DNA of 64,000 nucleotides from Streptomyces sp. Ru73 (lineage in GTDB: Bacteria > Actinomycetota > Actinomycetes > Streptomycetales > Streptomycetaceae). Position numbers and translations under genes: made by a program. This document shows positions 26,125-35,084 of this stretch, one piece after another (within the stretch, counting starts at the first letter, position 1; each line of letters begins with the position of its first letter). The DNA lies in assembly GCF_002920575.1 (NCBI RefSeq), contig NZ_PQSQ01000019.1, positions 31,479-95,478 on the forward strand, given 5' to 3'. The notes under the pieces were generated by a model. It was given only the letters and a program-made list of their open reading frames with translations. It made no database searches and was not told the DNA's origin.

Positions 26125-27126
26125 CTACTTCGGCAGCCACTTCCGCCAGGTGTCCGGGTGGCTCTTCACCCAGTCGGCGGCCGCGTCCTCCGGGGCCATG
26201 TGCTTGTCGGCGATGCGCTCCGAGACGTAATTCTGGTCCTTCACGGTCCACTTGAAGTTCTTCAGGAACTTCGCTGCCGAGCTGTTGCCCTTGGCGAAGT
26301 CGGCGTTGAGGAACTTCTGCAGCGGCGTGGTCGGATAGGCGCAGTCGATCGACTCCGGGTCCTTGGTGCCCTTTTCCGCACACTCATCGGTGTACTTCGG
26401 GAGCTTGACCTCCTTCAGCGGCAGCTGGTTGAAGAGCCAGTGCGGTGCGTACCAGTACGTCAGGAAGGGCTTCTTCTCCTTGGCGAACTGCTGCATCTGC
26501 GTGATCTGCGCCGCCTCGGAACCGGCGAAGACGACCTCGTAGTCCAGCTTGAGGTTCTTCACCAGCGCCTTGTCATTGGTGACGTAGGACGGCGAGCCGT
26601 CCATCAGCTGGCCCTTGCTGCCGCTCTCCGCGGTCTTCAGCTGCTTGGCGTACTTGTTGAGGTTCTTCCAGTTCAGGACGTCCGGGTGCTTGTCGGCCCA
26701 GTACTTGGGGACCCACCAGCCGATGTGGCCGTCCACGCCCAGGTCGCCGCCGTTGACGATGGTCTTCTTCTCGTCGACGTACAGCTTCTCCTGGGCCGGG
26801 TGGCCCCAGTCCTCCATGATCGCGTCGACCCGGCCCTGGCTGAGCGCGTCCCAGGCCGGGGTCTCGTCCACCTGGACGGTGTCGACCCGGTAGCCCAGCT
26901 CGTGCTCCAGCAGGTACTTGGCGACCGCCACGTTGGACTGCGCGCCCACCCACGTCTGCGTGGACAGGGTGACCGTCTTGGTGCCGGCCGCCGCGGCGAA
27001 CGGCGACGTCTGCTTGGTCATGTCGGCCTTGCCGCAGCCGCTGAGGGCCAGCAGCAGGGCGCCGGTCAGCGCGGTCGCGCCGACGGCCGTGGCCGTGGTC
27101 CGCATGCGCGTACGGGTACGAGTCAT
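26125..27126 (-). CDS. Glycine betaine/proline ABC transporter substrate-binding lipoprotein
   Basis: 333 aa. The signal has a basic start (MTRTRTRMRTT) and lipobox LSGC, so the protein is lipid-anchored outside the membrane. The OpuAC/ProX-type domain follows: VTLSTQTWVGAQSNVAVAKY, AIMEDWGHPAQEKLY, GWWVPKYWADKHPDVL and PFLTYWYAPHWLF. The Trp/Tyr residues in these stretches are those that form the aromatic box for quaternary ammonium ligands in the family. It starts 2 nt after the double permease and is the last gene of the betaine operon. Confidence 0.93.
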   Translation of the reverse strand: MTRTRTRMRTTATAVGATALTGALLLALSGCGKADMTKQTSPFAAAAGTKTVTLSTQTWVGAQSNVAVAKYLLEHELGYRVDTVQVDETPAWDALSQGRVDAIMEDWGHPAQEKLYVDEKKTIVNGGDLGVDGHIGWWVPKYWADKHPDVLNWKNLNKYAKQLKTAESGSKGQLMDGSPSYVTNDKALVKNLKLDYEVVFAGSEAAQITQMQQFAKEKKPFLTYWYAPHWLFNQLPLKEVKLPKYTDECAEKGTKDPESIDCAYPTTPLQKFLNADFAKGNSSAAKFLKNFKWTVKDQNYVSERIADKHMAPEDAAADWVKSHPDTWRKWLPK

Positions 27127-27128
27127 GG

Positions 27129-29123
27129 TCAGGCTCCCTTCCCCGCGCGGCGGTCCGTCGGCTGCGTCACCCGGTCCAGCATCAGGCCCAGGCAGACGAT
27201 GGCGATACCGGCGATCATGCCGAGGCCCAGGTCGCCCTTGGACAGGCCGGTGACCACGTCGTAGCCGAGCGCGCCACCGCCCACCAGGCCGCCGATGATG
27301 ACGACGGCGAGGACCAGGACGACGCCCTGGTTGACGGCCAGCAGCAGCGCGGGCCTGGCCAGCGGCAGCTGCACCTGGCGGAGCTGCTGCCAGCGGGTCG
27401 CGCCGAGCGACTGCGCGGACTCCATGGCGGCCGGGCTGACCTGGCGCAGGCCCTGGGTGGTGATGCGGATGACGGCGGGCAGCGCGTAGACCACGGCAGC
27501 GGCGGCGGCCGGGGCGCGGCCCACGCCGAACAGCGCGACCACCGGGATCAGGTACACGAACTGCGGCATGGTCTGGCAGACGTCCAGCACGGGCCGGAGG
27601 ATGCGCTCCATGCGGGCGCTGCCGGCCGCGAGCACGCCCACGCCGATGCCGACGACGAGCGTGACGACCAGCGCGGCCAGCACCTGCGACAGGGTGTTCA
27701 TGGACGGCACCCAGACGCCGAGCACGCCGATGACGGCGAGCGCGACGGTCGCGGTGAGCGCGGTGCGCCAGGTGCCGATGATCCAGGCCAGCGCGGCGAC
27801 GATCAGCAGCGCGCCCCACCAGGGCAGCGCGGTGAGCCCGTCGCGCAGCGGGTTGAGCACCCAGGAGGTGAAGCCCGCCGCCCAGTCGGCGGTGCCGCCG
27901 ATGACGGGGATGCCGGAGTAGAGGTGGTCCACCATCCACTCCTTGAAGTGGTTGACCGGCGGCGCGATGTCCACGACGGCCGCGGTCGGCCAGACCGGCG
28001 AGCCGGCGGCCCGGCCGGCGACGGCCAGGACGGCCGTCACGACGGCGACCGCGGGCCAGACGAACCGGCCGCGCAGCCACGCGGGCCCGCCGGCCTGCTC
28101 GGCGCCCAGCCGTTCGCCCGCCTTGGCGGTGGTGCGGTCCATGACGATGGCCAGCAGCACGATCGGGATGGACGCGGCCAGCGCGGAGCCGACGTCGACC
28201 GAGGCCAGCGCCTGGTACACGCGGTCACCGAGACCGGCGGCGCCGATCATCGAGGCGATCACGACCATGGACAGCGCCATCATGATCGTCTGGTTGACGC
28301 CGAGCAGCAGCTCCTTGCGGGCCAGCGGCAGCCGGGCGGTCAGCAGCCGCTGCCGGCCGGTGGCGCCGAGCGAGGAGACGGCCTCCAGCACGCCGGCGTC
28401 GGCGCCGCGCAGGCCGAGCGCGGTCAGCCGGGCCATCGGCGGGGCCGCGTAGATCACGGTGGCCAGCAGCGCAGCGGGGACGCCGATGCCGAAGACCATG
28501 ACGAACGGCAGCAGGTACGCGAAGGCGGGCAGCACCTGCATGGTGTCCAGGACCGGGCGCAGCAGCCGGAACATCCGGTCCGACAGGCCGCCGGCGAGGC
28601 CGAGGGCCGCGCCCACGACGATCGAGACGAGGACCGAGACGACCATCAGGGCGATGGTCTGCATGGTCGGCACCCACATCCCGAGCACGCCGCTGACCAG
28701 CAGCGAGACCAGCGCGGTCGCGGCGATGCGGAGCCCTGCGACGCGCCAGGCGACGAGCGTGACCAGCGCGGTCACGCCGGTCCAGCCGAGCGCGAGGAGG
28801 CAGAGGTAGACGGCGCGTACGGAGACGACCACGCCGTTGGAGAGGTGGCCGAGGAAGTAGACGAAGAACCAGTGCGAATCGCGGTTGTTCACGATCCAGG
28901 TGCTGGCGTCGCCGAACGGACCGGAGAGGTCGACGGTCAGCGCGTGCGGCCAGACGCCGCTCGCCCACTTGGCGTTGACGAGGGGTACCAGGACGGCGGC
29001 CGCGACGGCGAGCACGAGGAGCTTGCCGAGGGCGCCGTGCCGCAGCGAGGCGGCGACGCGCGAGGGGCCCTGAGAAGCGGTGCCCGGCGCGGTGGCGGTG
29101 GGGCTGGTCGTGGCGGCGCTCAT
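27129..29123 (-). CDS. Glycine betaine ABC transporter permease, tandem fused double permease
   Basis: 664 aa from ATG 29123. The protein contains two complete binding-protein-dependent permease domains in one chain. The first spans about residues 50-340 with the EAA-type loop AVSSLGATGRQRLLTARLPL. The second spans about 370-650 with ESAQSLGATRWQQLRQVQLPL. Each has its own set of helices and a similar pre-sequence (TWIVNNRD / EWMVDHLY). Usual OpuAB/ProW proteins carry one domain and homodimerise; this one is a ready-made dimer. Its ATG overlaps the stop of the 59-aa gene (ATGA). Confidence 0.92.
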   Translation of the reverse strand: MSAATTSPTATAPGTASQGPSRVAASLRHGALGKLLVLAVAAAVLVPLVNAKWASGVWPHALTVDLSGPFGDASTWIVNNRDSHWFFVYFLGHLSNGVVVSVRAVYLCLLALGWTGVTALVTLVAWRVAGLRIAATALVSLLVSGVLGMWVPTMQTIALMVVSVLVSIVVGAALGLAGGLSDRMFRLLRPVLDTMQVLPAFAYLLPFVMVFGIGVPAALLATVIYAAPPMARLTALGLRGADAGVLEAVSSLGATGRQRLLTARLPLARKELLLGVNQTIMMALSMVVIASMIGAAGLGDRVYQALASVDVGSALAASIPIVLLAIVMDRTTAKAGERLGAEQAGGPAWLRGRFVWPAVAVVTAVLAVAGRAAGSPVWPTAAVVDIAPPVNHFKEWMVDHLYSGIPVIGGTADWAAGFTSWVLNPLRDGLTALPWWGALLIVAALAWIIGTWRTALTATVALAVIGVLGVWVPSMNTLSQVLAALVVTLVVGIGVGVLAAGSARMERILRPVLDVCQTMPQFVYLIPVVALFGVGRAPAAAAAVVYALPAVIRITTQGLRQVSPAAMESAQSLGATRWQQLRQVQLPLARPALLLAVNQGVVLVLAVVIIGGLVGGGALGYDVVTGLSKGDLGLGMIAGIAIVCLGLMLDRVTQPTDRRAGKGA

Positions 29124-29299
29124 ACGCGCCCCCGCTTCGCGGTACCGGTCGGCACGTTCAGCGCGGCGGCGCGCTGGGCCTCGTGCCAGTACCGGCGGGC
29201 CGCTGCGCGCAGCCCCCGCAGGGTCAGCGGCCGGGCGGCCGCGGCACGTGCTCTCGGGTCCAGTGTCACGGGGACGGTGGGAACGGTACGGGGATGCAT
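29120..29299 (-). CDS. Small protein between ATPase and permease genes of the betaine transporter
   Basis: 59 aa. The ATG at 29299 overlaps the ATPase stop (TGATG) and its own TGA at 29122-29120 overlaps the permease ATG (ATGA), so the frame exactly bridges the two genes. The sequence begins [20 protein letters not shown] and has a basic amphipathic middle (LTLRGLRAAARRYWHEAQRA), then a short basic end. No membrane helix or known domain is seen. The perfect tiling argues for real translation, at least as a coupling leader. It might modulate the transporter; this is inference. Confidence 0.6.
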   Translation of the reverse strand: MHPRTVPTVPVTLDPRARAAAARPLTLRGLRAAARRYWHEAQRAAALNVPTGTAKRGRV

Positions 29300-30426
29300 C
29301 AGGCGGCCGCCTCTTCCTCGGCGGGGCCGCCTTCGTCGAGCCGGGCCACCACGTTGAGCAGGCAGGCGTGGTCCACGACGCCCAGGCAGCGGCCGTCCTC
29401 GACGACGCGCGCCGCACCGCCGGAGCGGGCCACGGCCTCGATGGCGTCGGAGATCAGCGTGTCGGGGGCGAGCGCGGCGCCCTCGTCGGCCTCGCCGGAC
29501 TCGGCGGGCCGCATGGCACGGCGTACGGTCAGCACCTGCTCGCGCGGCACGTCGCGGACGAAGTCGCGGACGTAGTCGTCGGCCGGGGAGCCGACGATCT
29601 CCTCGGGGGTGCCGAGCTGGACGATCTTCCCGTCCCGCATCAGGGCGATGCGGTCACCGAGCAGCAGGGCCTCGGCGAGGTCGTGGGTGATGAAGACCAT
29701 CGTGCGGCCCTCCTCCTTGTGCAGGCGGATGACCTCCTCCTGCATGTCGCGCCGGATGAGCGGGTCCAGCGCGCTGAAGGGCTCGTCGAAGAGCAGGATC
29801 TCGGGGTCGACGGTGAGCGCGCGGGCCAGGCCGACGCGCTGCTGCTGACCGCCGGAGAGCTGGCCGGGACGGCGCTGCTCCAGTCCGCCGAGGCCGACCT
29901 TCTCCACCATCTCCATGGCCCTGGCGCGGCGTTCGGCCTTGCCGACGCCCTGGATCTCCAGCCCGTACGCCACGTTGTCCAGCACCGAGCGGTGCGGCAG
30001 CAGGCCGAAGTGCTGGAAGACCATGGCGGCGCGGTGCCGGCGCAGCTCGCGCAGCGAGGACTTGTCCATGCCGCGCACGTCCTCGCCGTCCATCTCCAGG
30101 TCACCGCTCGTCGGCTCGATGAGCCGGGTCAGGCAGCGCACGAGGGTGGACTTGCCGGAGCCGGAGAGGCCCATGACGACGAAGACCTCGCCCTTCTTGA
30201 CGTCGAAGGAGACGTCCCGGACGGCGGCGGTGCAGCCGGTCTTCTCGCGCAGCTCCTGCGCGGACAGGTCGGTGAGGGAGGCGTCCCCCGGGACCTTGTC
30301 GGCCTTGGGCCCGAAGACCTTCCACAGCTTGCGGACGGCGAAGACGGCGTCCTGCTCGGGCGCCGAACCGGCGGACTCGGCGGGGGACTTGTCGCTGGCG
30401 GATGCGTCGATGACGGTGCCGGCCAT
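29299..30426 (-). CDS. Glycine betaine/L-proline ABC transporter ATP-binding protein
   Basis: 375 aa from ATG 30426, which overlaps the GMC oxidoreductase stop (TGATG). Walker A is [10 protein letters not shown], the signature LSGGQQQR and Walker [13 protein letters not shown]; the switch His follows in [10 protein letters not shown]. An N-terminal extension (about residues 1-60) and a C-terminal CBS-like region (about 275-365, [20 protein letters not shown]) are typical of OpuAA/ProV, whose CBS domains sense ionic strength. It energises uptake with the permease and binding protein encoded downstream. Confidence 0.94.
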   Translation of the reverse strand: MAGTVIDASASDKSPAESAGSAPEQDAVFAVRKLWKVFGPKADKVPGDASLTDLSAQELREKTGCTAAVRDVSFDVKKGEVFVVMGLSGSGKSTLVRCLTRLIEPTSGDLEMDGEDVRGMDKSSLRELRRHRAAMVFQHFGLLPHRSVLDNVAYGLEIQGVGKAERRARAMEMVEKVGLGGLEQRRPGQLSGGQQQRVGLARALTVDPEILLFDEPFSALDPLIRRDMQEEVIRLHKEEGRTMVFITHDLAEALLLGDRIALMRDGKIVQLGTPEEIVGSPADDYVRDFVRDVPREQVLTVRRAMRPAESGEADEGAALAPDTLISDAIEAVARSGGAARVVEDGRCLGVVDHACLLNVVARLDEGGPAEEEAAA

Positions 30427-31985
30427 CACGCATCACCTCCCTGGGTCGGGGTCTCGGTGAGAATTTCGGCGCACTTCTCCCCCACCATCAGCACGCCGAT
30501 CATCGGGTTCACGGCCGGCATCGTCGGGAAGACGGAGGCGTCCGCGATACGGATACCGCTCAGCCCGCGAATCCTCAACTGCGGGTCCACAACGGCGAGT
30601 TCGTCGTCCGCTGCACCCATCTTGCAGGTGCCGGCGGGGTGGTAAACGGTGTGCGCGGCCTTGCGGACCAGCTCGCTGATCTCCGCGTCCTCGGTCACGT
30701 CCGGACCGGGGAAGACCTCGCGCTTGAGCCACTTCTTGAACGGCTCGGCCTCGGCGACCTTGCGCGCCAGCTTGATGCCGTCGACGAGGGTCTGCCCGTC
30801 GTAGTCGCCCTCGTCCTCGAAGTACTTGAAGTCCAGGGCCGGCTTGACCTCGGGGTCGGCGGAGGTCAGGTAAAGACGGCCGCGCGCACGGGACTTGGGG
30901 ATGTTCGGGGTCATCGACACGCCGTGCTCGGGGCGTTCGTAGCCCAGCCGCTCGGGGTTGTCGGTGAAGGGGATCTGGTAGAAGTGGAACATCAGGTCCG
31001 GACCCTTGTGGTCCGGGTCCCGCTTCACGAAGAGGCCCGCGTCGGAGTCCATCGCGGAGTTGCCCGGGATCGGCCCGTTGGTCTCCCAGACGATCACCGA
31101 CTCGGGGTGGTCGATCAGGTTCTCGCCCACGCCCGGCAGGTCGAGCTTGCACTCGATGCCCAGCGCCTCCAGGTCCTTCTTCGGGCCGATGCCGGAGTGC
31201 AGCAGCAGCCGCGGGGTGTCCACCGCACCGGCGCAGACCAGCACCTCGCGGCCGGCCTCCAGGTAGATCTCCTCGCCGTCCTTGGTGCGGACGTGCACGC
31301 CCTTGGCGACGGTGCCGTCCAGCTCCAGCTGGTACGCCCAGGTCTCCAGCAGCAGCGTGAGGTTCGGCCGGTCACCGGCCTCCATGTGCGGGTGCAGGTA
31401 GGCGACCGAAGCGGAGGACCGCTTGTTGTTCTCCGGGTGGTAGGAGAGGTCGAAGAAGCCGACGCCCTCCTCGAAGGGCTGGTCGTTGAAGCCGACGACC
31501 TCGGGCACGCCGAGGGCGGTCTTGGCGGCCTCGATCCAGTCGGTGGCGATCTCGTTCTGGTCCTTCTTCGCCACCCGCACGATGTTGTTGCGCAGCTTGC
31601 CGAAGTACGGGTCCATGGCCTTGGCGTTCCAGCCGGTGGCGCCCGCGGCCTCCCACTCGTCCCAGTCGGACGGCAGCGGCTTGAAGGAGATCAGCGTGTT
31701 GTGCGAGGAGCAGCCGCCGAGGACCTTGGCGCGGCTGTGCAGGATGTGCGAGTTGCCGCGCGGCTGCTCGGTGGTCGTGTACTCGTAGTCCAGCTCGCCG
31801 CCGAGCAGGCCGAGCCACTTGCGCAGCGTCAGCACGTCCTCGCGGTCGATGTCGGACGGGCCGCCCTCGATGACGGCGACGGTGACGTCGGGGTCCTCGG
31901 TCAGGCGGGAGGCGATCACCGAACCTGCGGTGCCGCCACCGACGATGACGTAGTCGGCGGACATCTTCTTCGCAGCGGGAGGCAT
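30426..31985 (-). CDS. GMC family oxidoreductase, probable choline dehydrogenase
   Basis: 519 aa from ATG 31985, preceded by AAGGAG. The FAD-binding GMC fold starts [19 protein letters not shown]. The second GMC signature region is [17 protein letters not shown], and the C-terminal active-site segment is [11 protein letters not shown] with the conserved His. Placed between a betaine aldehyde dehydrogenase-like gene and a betaine importer, it most likely oxidises choline to betaine aldehyde (BetA role). Its specificity cannot be proved from sequence. Confidence 0.88.
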   Translation of the reverse strand: MPPAAKKMSADYVIVGGGTAGSVIASRLTEDPDVTVAVIEGGPSDIDREDVLTLRKWLGLLGGELDYEYTTTEQPRGNSHILHSRAKVLGGCSSHNTLISFKPLPSDWDEWEAAGATGWNAKAMDPYFGKLRNNIVRVAKKDQNEIATDWIEAAKTALGVPEVVGFNDQPFEEGVGFFDLSYHPENNKRSSASVAYLHPHMEAGDRPNLTLLLETWAYQLELDGTVAKGVHVRTKDGEEIYLEAGREVLVCAGAVDTPRLLLHSGIGPKKDLEALGIECKLDLPGVGENLIDHPESVIVWETNGPIPGNSAMDSDAGLFVKRDPDHKGPDLMFHFYQIPFTDNPERLGYERPEHGVSMTPNIPKSRARGRLYLTSADPEVKPALDFKYFEDEGDYDGQTLVDGIKLARKVAEAEPFKKWLKREVFPGPDVTEDAEISELVRKAAHTVYHPAGTCKMGAADDELAVVDPQLRIRGLSGIRIADASVFPTMPAVNPMIGVLMVGEKCAEILTETPTQGGDA

Positions 31986-32155
31986 GGGTAGCTCCTTGTT
32001 TTTTCCAAAGTGCGAGCGGATGCGCAGTGCTTCGGAGCGGGTGTGCTCGGCGGGGCTGCGGATCCGCTGGGCCGCTTCCTTGCGGCGGGGGAGTCCAGAA
32101 GGGGGGAAGGGGGCGGGCCTGCGAGGGGGTGGGGGGTGCGGCCGGGCCCCGGGGG

Positions 32156-32189
32156 CCGGGCGGGCTGCACGGTGCGGCGGCCCGCCCGG
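32156..32189 (-). terminator. Hairpin between the aldehyde dehydrogenase and GMC oxidoreductase genes
   Basis: A 10-bp stem (CCGGGCGGGC against GCCCGCCCGG) with a 14-nt loop, 14 nt past the aldehyde dehydrogenase stop at 32204. The gap to the GMC start is 218 nt, so it may end or attenuate transcription between the two genes, and the downstream five genes may have their own promoter in 31986-32155. Confidence 0.5.
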
Positions 32190-32203
32190 TCGTGGCGGGC
32201 GGG

Positions 32204-33712
32204 TCAGCCCGCGAACCAGCGCACCGGCTCCGGGCGCAGGTTCTCGTAGATGTGCTTGCTCTCGCGGTACTCGTCCAGGCCGGCCGGGCCCAGCTCGCGG
32301 CCGATGCCGGACTTGCCCATGCCGCCCCACTCCGCCTGCGGCAGGTAGGGGTGGTAGTCGTTGATCCAGACGGTGCCGTGGCGCAGCCGGGCCGCGACCC
32401 GGCGGGCGCGCGCGGTGTCACCGGACCACACCGCGCCGGCCAGGCCGTACTCGGTGTCGTTGGCGAGCGCGACGGCCTCGTCCTCGGTGGTGAAGGTCTC
32501 CACCGTCAGGATCGGCCCGAAGGTCTCCTCGCGGACGACCTTCATGTCGCGGTGGCACTGGTCCAGGATGGTCGGCTGGTAGAAGTAGCCGCCCTCGGGC
32601 CGGACGTCGGACGGCTTGGGGCGCGAGCCGCCGCAGCGTAGCCGGGCGCCTTCCTTGAGCGCGGACTCGACGTACGCCTCGACCTTCTCCAGCTGCTGCT
32701 GGGAGACGAGCGGGCCGCACTCGACGCCTTCCTCGGTGCCCCGGCCGAGCTTGATCCGCTCGGCGCGGCGGGCCAGTTCGGCGACGAACCGGTCCTTGAC
32801 CGACGCCTGGATGATCAGCCGCGCACCGGCGGAGCAGACCTGCCCGCTGTGAATGAAGGCGGCGTTCAGCGCCTGGTCCACCGCGGTGTCGAACTCCTCG
32901 TCGGTGGCGCACGCGTCGGCGAACACCACGTTCGGGTTCTTGCCGCCCAGCTCCAGCGCGATCTTCTTCGCGCCCGACACCGCGGCCGCACCGGCCTTGG
33001 TACCGCTGACCAGACCGCCCGTGAAGGAGAACAGGTCCACGTCCGGGTGTTCGGCCAGCCGCTGCCCGACGGGCACGCCGGCGCCGGTGACGATGTTCGC
33101 GACACCGTTCGGCAGCCCGGCCTCCACCAGCAGCTTCACCAGGTGCACGGTGGACAGCGGCGTGACCTCGCTGGGCTTGATCACGAAGGTGTTGCCGGCC
33201 GCCAGCGCCGGGGCGACCTTCCAGCTGGCCTGCAGCAGCGGGTAGTTCCAGGGCGTGATCATCGCGCACACGCCGACCGGCTCGTACACGACGACGCTGT
33301 GCACGTCCTCGCTGCCCGCGTCGACGACCCGGCCGCCGCTCTCGTTCATCACGAGGTCGGCGAAGTACCGGAAGGCGTTGGTCACGTCGTCGACGTCGAC
33401 GCGCCCCTCCTCCAGGGTCTTGCCGGTGTCGCGGCTCTCGATGAGCGCGATCTCCTCGCGGTCCCGCTGCAGGAGGTCGGCGACGCGGCGCAGCAGCGCG
33501 GCCCGCTCGGCCGCCTGCGTACGCGGCCACTCCCCCTGCCCGCCGTCAAAGGCCCGGGCGGCCGCGGCGACCGCCGCGTCCACGTCCTCGACGCCGCCTT
33601 CCGACACGGTGGCCAGCACCGTCGCATCGGCGGGGTCGAGGACCTCCCGCGTGGCGTCGGATGCGGCAGCCCGCCACACCCCGTCTACGTGAATGGTCTC
33701 GATTGCCGACAC
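32204..33712 (-). CDS. Aldehyde dehydrogenase, probable betaine-aldehyde dehydrogenase
   Basis: 502 aa from GTG 33712. NAD(P)-dependent ALDH: MITPWNYPLLQASWKVAPAL, catalytic Glu in KIALELGGKNPNVVF and catalytic Cys in FIHSGQVCSAGARL, with the C-terminal EETFGPILTVETF and HPYLPQAEWGGMGKSGIGRE segments. HPYLPQAEWGG and the context fit BetB/GbsA-type enzymes that make glycine betaine from betaine aldehyde. Together with the GMC enzyme it would turn choline into the osmoprotectant that the neighbouring ABC system imports. No BetI/GbsR-type regulator adjoins it. Confidence 0.9.
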   Translation of the reverse strand: MSAIETIHVDGVWRAAASDATREVLDPADATVLATVSEGGVEDVDAAVAAAARAFDGGQGEWPRTQAAERAALLRRVADLLQRDREEIALIESRDTGKTLEEGRVDVDDVTNAFRYFADLVMNESGGRVVDAGSEDVHSVVVYEPVGVCAMITPWNYPLLQASWKVAPALAAGNTFVIKPSEVTPLSTVHLVKLLVEAGLPNGVANIVTGAGVPVGQRLAEHPDVDLFSFTGGLVSGTKAGAAAVSGAKKIALELGGKNPNVVFADACATDEEFDTAVDQALNAAFIHSGQVCSAGARLIIQASVKDRFVAELARRAERIKLGRGTEEGVECGPLVSQQQLEKVEAYVESALKEGARLRCGGSRPKPSDVRPEGGYFYQPTILDQCHRDMKVVREETFGPILTVETFTTEDEAVALANDTEYGLAGAVWSGDTARARRVAARLRHGTVWINDYHPYLPQAEWGGMGKSGIGRELGPAGLDEYRESKHIYENLRPEPVRWFAG

Positions 33713-33820
33713 GTCCGCTCAGCCTTCCACTTTCCTAGCCGTCCTGTGCCTGCCGGTTCACACCAGCAACATCGACCCCTCCCCCCTTATCCGGCCCTCA
33801 TGCCTAAAACTTCACGGAAG

Positions 33821-33834
33821 GTGACGGGGGTCAC
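33821..33834. promoter_or_regulatory. Inverted repeat upstream of the betaine aldehyde dehydrogenase gene
   Basis: GTGACGGGGGTCAC is an inverted repeat (GTGAC-N4-GTCAC) about 110 nt upstream of the dehydrogenase start in the 175-nt gap to the amidase stop. It could be an operator for the betaine genes; no cognate regulator is identified. Confidence 0.3.
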
Positions 33835-33887
33835 GAAAGTGCGAGCATTACGTCCGAGTTTGCGGTGTTTTCGCGGATAGGTGGGGT

Positions 33888-35084
33888 CTACAGAGGGGTG
33901 TCATGAGCGTCGGCCGGGACACTCCACGCACGGAGACCGGCGTGCGTCTCCGCCGCCCGCGCGATGTCCAGGAGCAGGTGCTCGCAGCCGTGCGCGGCCA
34001 CGATATGGAGACCCACCGGACAGCCGTCCGCGCCGAAGCCCGCCGGAATGCTCACCGCGGGGTGGCCGCTGAGGTTGAACGCCCACGTCAGCGCCGTGCT
34101 GTACCGATCACCCGGTCCTTCGTGCCCATGCGGCTGATTCGGGGTGACCGGGGTCAGCAGGAGCCGGGCCCGCGCGAAGACCGCCGCAAGACGACGGTCG
34201 TTGCCGGCCCGGACCGCTTCCGCGGCGGCCGGGTCGGCGCCGGGCGTCCGCAGTGCGAGCCAGGCGTCCGCCGGATCGGCGAGCGCCACCGTCACGTCCT
34301 CCACCGGCCGCACGATCCCGGCCGCGGCCAGCCGGTCCGCCGCACGCCGGGCGACCGCCACCGGCTCCGGGTCCGGCGCGGCGAAGCCCAGGTCGGCGGA
34401 CCAGACGGCGGGGACGGGAGACTCCGTACCGGCCCCGCCGTCCCGCGCCCCCCGCACGCAGCGCCAGTACGCCGCCGCGTCGGACGCGCACCGCGCGAGC
34501 ACGCCCGGAGCCGCGAGCCCCGTACGGTCCGGCGAGGAGAGCAGACCGTTGGTGGCCTTCAGGCCGAACACGCCGCACCAGGCGGCCGGGATGCGTACCG
34601 AACCCGCACCGTCACTGCCCGTGGCCAGCGGTACCAGCCCCGCCGCCACCGCGGCGGCCGAGCCGGCCGAGGACCCGCCGGGCGTCCGGTCCGCGCGCCA
34701 GGGGTTGCGGGTACGCCCGCCCCGCCCCAGGCCCCAGGTCTGCCAGGGCGTGCCCGGCCCCGGCACCGACGTCGCCCCGACCGGCACACAGCCGGCCGCC
34801 GTCAGGGCCCGGGCGGCGGCGGACCGCGCGCCCCGGACACCCTTGACGCCCAGCGGCACCCCGGCGAGCGGCAGCCGCGCCCCCTCGGCCACCAGCCGGT
34901 CCACCTCGCGGGCCCGGGCGAGCGCCTCGTCCCGCCACACCTCGGTGAACGCGTGCAGCTCCGGATCGGCCTCCTCGATCCGTGCCAGTGCCGCGGCCAC
35001 CACCTCGGACGCGCCGAGGTCGCCTGCCTGCACGGCCGCGGCGACCTGCCCGGCGGTGAGCGCGGCGTACGCTGCCGGTTCCAT
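33888..35084 (-). CDS. Amidase signature family protein
   Basis: 398 aa from ATG 35084, which overlaps the FolD-like stop (TGATG). The Ser-cisSer-Lys triad is present: Lys in [10 protein letters not shown], cis-Ser in [16 protein letters not shown] and the nucleophile Ser in [16 protein letters not shown], followed by GVFGLKAT. The family hydrolyses amides (including the GatA subunit); the protein is shorter than GatA (about 480) and lacks gatC/gatB neighbours, so it is a free amidase of unknown substrate. It is the last gene of the long minus-strand run that begins with the T4SS-like genes. Confidence 0.88.
   Translation of the reverse strand: MEPAAYAALTAGQVAAAVQAGDLGASEVVAAALARIEEADPELHAFTEVWRDEALARAREVDRLVAEGARLPLAGVPLGVKGVRGARSAAARALTAAGCVPVGATSVPGPGTPWQTWGLGRGGRTRNPWRADRTPGGSSAGSAAAVAAGLVPLATGSDGAGSVRIPAAWCGVFGLKATNGLLSSPDRTGLAAPGVLARCASDAAAYWRCVRGARDGGAGTESPVPAVWSADLGFAAPDPEPVAVARRAADRLAAAGIVRPVEDVTVALADPADAWLALRTPGADPAAAEAVRAGNDRRLAAVFARARLLLTPVTPNQPHGHEGPGDRYSTALTWAFNLSGHPAVSIPAGFGADGCPVGLHIVAAHGCEHLLLDIARAAETHAGLRAWSVPADAHDTPL

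Noticed and set aside
27924..29357. Long plus-strand open frame opposite the betaine permease
   Set aside because: Asp/His/Gly/Arg-rich antisense shadow of a well-supported permease.
30639..31991. 450-codon plus-strand open frame opposite the GMC oxidoreductase
   Set aside because: Antisense shadow; the opposite strand carries FAD-binding and GMC signatures.
33713..33887. Attachment site or insertion border of the accessory block
   Set aside because: No direct repeat shared with the mdh side and no tRNA end could be identified.
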